DNA of 64,000 nt from Actinacidiphila yanglinensis. Lineage in GTDB: Bacteria > Actinomycetota > Actinomycetes > Streptomycetales > Streptomycetaceae. The stretch is from contig NZ_FNVU01000023.1 of assembly GCF_900107965.1 (NCBI RefSeq), forward strand, positions 95,689-159,688, given 5' to 3'. The position numbers were made by a program, and so were the translations under genes. This document shows positions 61,315 to 64,000 of this stretch, piece by piece; position 1 is the first letter of the stretch; each line of letters opens with the position of its first letter. The notes beneath the pieces were generated by a model that was not told the DNA's origin, made no database searches, and saw only the letters and a list, made by a program, of their open reading frames with translations.

Positions 61315-64000
61315 TCACCGACCGTTGCCGTCGGAGGCGGGGCCCGCCCCGGCTGCGCTGTCTGCGCCGTCGTCGGTGTCGTCGGTGTCGTGGACGGTCT
61401 GGACCACGGAGGCACCGCTGCGGCGTGAGACGTGGATGCCCCGGCCGGGCGGGAGTTGGCGTGCCCGCTGGTCGCCCAGCACGACGCCCTCGCGAGGGTC
61501 GCCGGACAGCAGCAGCCCGGCGGCGCCCAGGTCCCGGATCCGGCCGGCCACCGAGTCCCCGAAGGAGCGGCCCGCACCGCCGTTGCGGCGGGCGAGCACC
61601 ACGTGGAAACCGATGTCGGCGGCCTGGGTGAGGTAGTCGGTGACCACGCCCAGCGGCCCGCGCCCGCTCGACCCGCCGGTGGCCACCAGGTCGTAGTCGT
61701 CCACGACGAGATACAGCTCGGGGCCGGTCCACCAGCTGCGTTCCTTCAGCTGGCGGGGCGTGATGCCCAGAGGCGGCATCCGCTCCTTGAGCTTCTCCAC
61801 GACCTGCTCCAGGTAGGCCGCGGTGGTGGCCGGGTCGCCGGCCATGGCGCCGAGGTAGTCCTCGGGCACCGCGCCGAGCAGCCCGCGCCGGTAGTCGACG
61901 ACGATGAAGCGCACGTCCCACGCCGACCGGTGCCGGGTCATCGCCCGCATCCAGGAGCGCAGGAACGCTGTCTTGCCCGACCCGGGGTCGCCGTGGACCA
62001 GGAAGTGCGGGCCGTCCGTCTCCAGGTCCAGGGTCGCCGGGCGCAGGTCGAACTCGCGGATGCCGATGGGCACCGCGGTCGCGGGCAGGGCATCGCGTCC
62101 GCCGGGCAGGGCTTCGCAGGCCCGGTCCAGCTCCTCAGGTGTGACCGTCTCGGCCAGCACCCGCAGTGCCGGGGCGGCGGCGCCCTTCCAGCGCGCGGCC
62201 AGCTCGTCGACCACCGTCTCCTGCGCCTTGGTGAGGTTGTCGGTGGACAGGGTGCCGTCCAGCCTCGGCAGCGCCGCCTGGAAGACGTGCCCGGGTGCCA
62301 CCAAGCCGCGGCCGGGCACGAACGCCCGCGACTGGCGGGCCAGCGGCCGGGAGATCTCCGATTCGGTGGGGTCGGCCAGCCGGAGCTCCAGCCGGCCGTT
62401 GATGGTGTCGCGCAAGTTGGCGCGCAGCTCGGCCCACCGGTTGGCGGTGAGCACCAGGTGGACGCCCACGTTCAGGCCGCGCACCGCGATCTCGGGCACG
62501 ATCGCGTCGGCCTCCTCCATGGCCGCGCGCAGGCCCGCCCAGTTGTCGATGACCAGGACGACGTCGGCGGCCTCCACGCCGTCCGGCAGCTGCTTCTCGT
62601 CACGCAGCCGCCGGAAGTCGGCGGCGGAGTCGATCCGCAGCTGCTGGAAGAGCCGTTCGCGGTCCTCCACGATCTGCCGGACCACCGACAGGGCACGCCG
62701 GGTGCGGGCCTCGTCGTGCCGGGTGGTGACGCCGGAGACGTGCGGGGCCCGATCCAGCCCGACGAGGCTGCCGCCGCCGAAGTCGACGGCGAGGAACCGC
62801 AGTTCGTCCGGGGTGTGGGTGAGCATCGCGCTCATCATCAGGGTGCGCAGCAGGGTGCTCTTGCCGGACTGCGGAGCGCCGACCACGATCAGGTGGCCCT
62901 GCTGCCCGGCCAGGCCGAGCAGCATGGCGCGCTGCTCCTGGCGGCTGGGCAGGTCGATCACGCCGACGGGGAAGGACAGACCGCCGCCCTGCGGCCACAG
63001 CCCGGACCGGTAGCCGCGCTCGTCGTCGGCGCCGACCGGGCCGAGCAGCGCGTCGAGTTCGATCAGCGGGGGCAGCGGCGGCAGCCACACCTGGTGCACC
63101 GGGGTGCCGTGGGCGCGCACCTGGTCCACGGCGACCTGCATCTCGGTGCGCTGGCCGGGCAGCGGGCGGGAGAGCGTGACGGACGGCTCGGACTCCTCCG
63201 GCTCCTCCCCCATGGCGTCCTCGGCCGTCCGCAGACCGAACAGCACCGGAACCGGGACAGGACCCGACACCGGTTCCCGCTCGGCCTCCCCCCGGTAGAC
63301 GCCGGAGATGTGCGCGACCCGGAACCGCTCGTAGACGGACTCATCCACCTTCAGATAGGCGGAACCCGGAATCGCCGGCAGCCGGTACGCGTCCGGCGTC
63401 CCGATCACCGCACGGCTCTCCTGCGCGCTGAACGTCCGCAGGCAGATCCGGTAGGACAGGTGCGACTCCAGGCCGCGCAGACGGCCCTCGTCCAGCCGCT
63501 GGGTGGCCAGCAGCAGGTGCATGCCCAGGGACCGGCCCACCCGCCCGATCTGCACGAACAGCTCGATGAAGTCCGGCCGCTGGGCCAGGAGTTCACCGAA
63601 CTCATCGACCACGACCATCAGATACGGCATCGGCTCCAACCGCCGCCCGTCCTCATCGACCCCGCCGGCCGCCTGCAGGATCTGGTACTCCCGCACCGAG
63701 TCCACGTTCCCCGCCCTGCGCAGCATCTGCTGCCGGCGCTGCTGCTCCCCCTGCAACGCGGTCCGCACCCGATCGACCATCGCCAGATCATCGGCAAGGT
63801 TCGTGATCAACCCCGCCACATGCGGCAACTCGGTCACCCCCGCGAACGTCGCACCGCCCTTGAAATCCACCAGCACGAAACCCAGATGCTCCGGGGCATG
63901 CGTCATGCTCAACCCCGTCACCAGCGTCCGCAACAACTCGCTCTTACCGGAGCCGGTGGCGCCAACAACCAGACCGTGCGGACCGATACCACCCAGCGCC
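61315..64000 (-). CDS. eccC: EccC-type type VII (ESX) secretion ATPase, 5' end outside the window
   Basis: The C-terminal 895 or so residues of an FtsK/SpoIIIE-type ATPase. Three nucleotide-binding domains are visible: the first with Walker A GATGSGKSELL at the window edge and VVVDEFGELLAQRPDF; the second with GAPQSGKSTLLR and VVLVIDNWAGL; the third with GDPGSGKTAFLR and LYLVVDDYDLV. HLLLATQRLDEGRL and LSYRICLRTFSAQESRAVIG are EccC signatures of domain 1. In known systems EccC is the motor that recognises WXG100 substrates and drives export at the inner membrane. The next gene on the same strand starts with a WXG100-like domain, so it is the likely substrate. Other ecc genes would be expected beyond the right edge. 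Confidence 0.95.
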   Translation of the reverse strand, partial: ALGGIGPHGLVVGATGSGKSELLRTLVTGLSMTHAPEHLGFVLVDFKGGATFAGVTELPHVAGLITNLADDLAMVDRVRTALQGEQQRRQQMLRRAGNVDSVREYQILQAAGGVDEDGRRLEPMPYLMVVVDEFGELLAQRPDFIELFVQIGRVGRSLGMHLLLATQRLDEGRLRGLESHLSYRICLRTFSAQESRAVIGTPDAYRLPAIPGSAYLKVDESVYERFRVAHISGVYRGEAEREPVSGPVPVPVLFGLRTAEDAMGEEPEESEPSVTLSRPLPGQRTEMQVAVDQVRAHGTPVHQVWLPPLPPLIELDALLGPVGADDERGYRSGLWPQGGGLSFPVGVIDLPSRQEQRAMLLGLAGQQGHLIVVGAPQSGKSTLLRTLMMSAMLTHTPDELRFLAVDFGGGSLVGLDRAPHVSGVTTRHDEARTRRALSVVRQIVEDRERLFQQLRIDSAADFRRLRDEKQLPDGVEAADVVLVIDNWAGLRAAMEEADAIVPEIAVRGLNVGVHLVLTANRWAELRANLRDTINGRLELRLADPTESEISRPLARQSRAFVPGRGLVAPGHVFQAALPRLDGTLSTDNLTKAQETVVDELAARWKGAAAPALRVLAETVTPEELDRACEALPGGRDALPATAVPIGIREFDLRPATLDLETDGPHFLVHGDPGSGKTAFLRSWMRAMTRHRSAWDVRFIVVDYRRGLLGAVPEDYLGAMAGDPATTAAYLEQVVEKLKERMPPLGITPRQLKERSWWTGPELYLVVDDYDLVATGGSSGRGPLGVVTDYLTQAADIGFHVVLARRNGGAGRSFGDSVAGRIRDLGAAGLLLSGDPREGVVLGDQRARQLPPGRGIHVSRRSGASVVQTVHDTDDTDDGADSAAGAGPASDGNGR

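Overview
The window reads as chromosomal DNA from a Streptomyces-type actinomycete. Base composition is very GC-rich, codon third positions are almost all G or C, starts are ATG, GTG or TTG behind purine-rich ribosome sites, and the gene content is typical (PQQ-propeller kinase, LAL regulators, P450, type VII ATPase). No tRNA, rRNA, CRISPR array or transposase gene was recognised.

Left part (1-17 kb). A truncated secreted peptidoglycan-binding-like protein lies at the left edge, followed by a Ser/Thr kinase with a PQQ-type beta-propeller. A LuxR-type regulator is then divergent from a large exported sedolisin-like protease. Next come a beta-propeller protein and a leftward operon (14.2 to 10.1 kb) with two WXG-type proteins, a lipoprotein and a small unknown protein. 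Beside it are a SUKH (SMI1/KNR4) protein and uncharacterised genes that resemble immunity or accessory genes of polymorphic-toxin loci. Two broken genes follow: an antisense remnant, and a KOW (NusG C-terminal type) gene interrupted by an in-frame amber codon.

Middle part (17-35 kb). A GNAT acetyltransferase is followed by an oxidative/detoxification neighbourhood: P450, FAD monooxygenase, carboxymuconolactone decarboxylase-family protein, XRE regulator, DHA2 exporter, two short-chain dehydrogenases and a MarR regulator. Two LAL-type LuxR regulators of almost equal length (931 and 930 aa) then face each other, followed by a small unknown gene.

Right part (35-64 kb). This is the most unusual region. 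The C-terminal part of an EccC-type ESX/type VII secretion ATPase is followed, on the same strand, by a 5593-residue and a 3008-residue protein. The first begins with a WXG100-like domain. Between them the two carry about a dozen predicted effector domains: HExxH metalloprotease-like domains (several of anthrax lethal factor or NleD type), papain-like glutamine deamidase domains (Tox-PL), two ADP-ribosyltransferase folds, a clostridial-toxin-like glycosyltransferase, an EreA/ChaN-like domain, a permuted papain-like domain and a kinase-like domain. Both end in a related C-terminal module. The larger protein contains two long internal duplications, a 509-bp near-identical direct repeat carrying a whole deamidase domain, and a decayed copy of its permuted papain domain. 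The architecture recalls MARTX or large clostridial toxins, but next to a Gram-positive type VII ATPase and without a recognisable adjacent immunity gene. I infer a multi-effector weapon system probably aimed at eukaryotic cells. All enzyme assignments rest on motifs read by eye.
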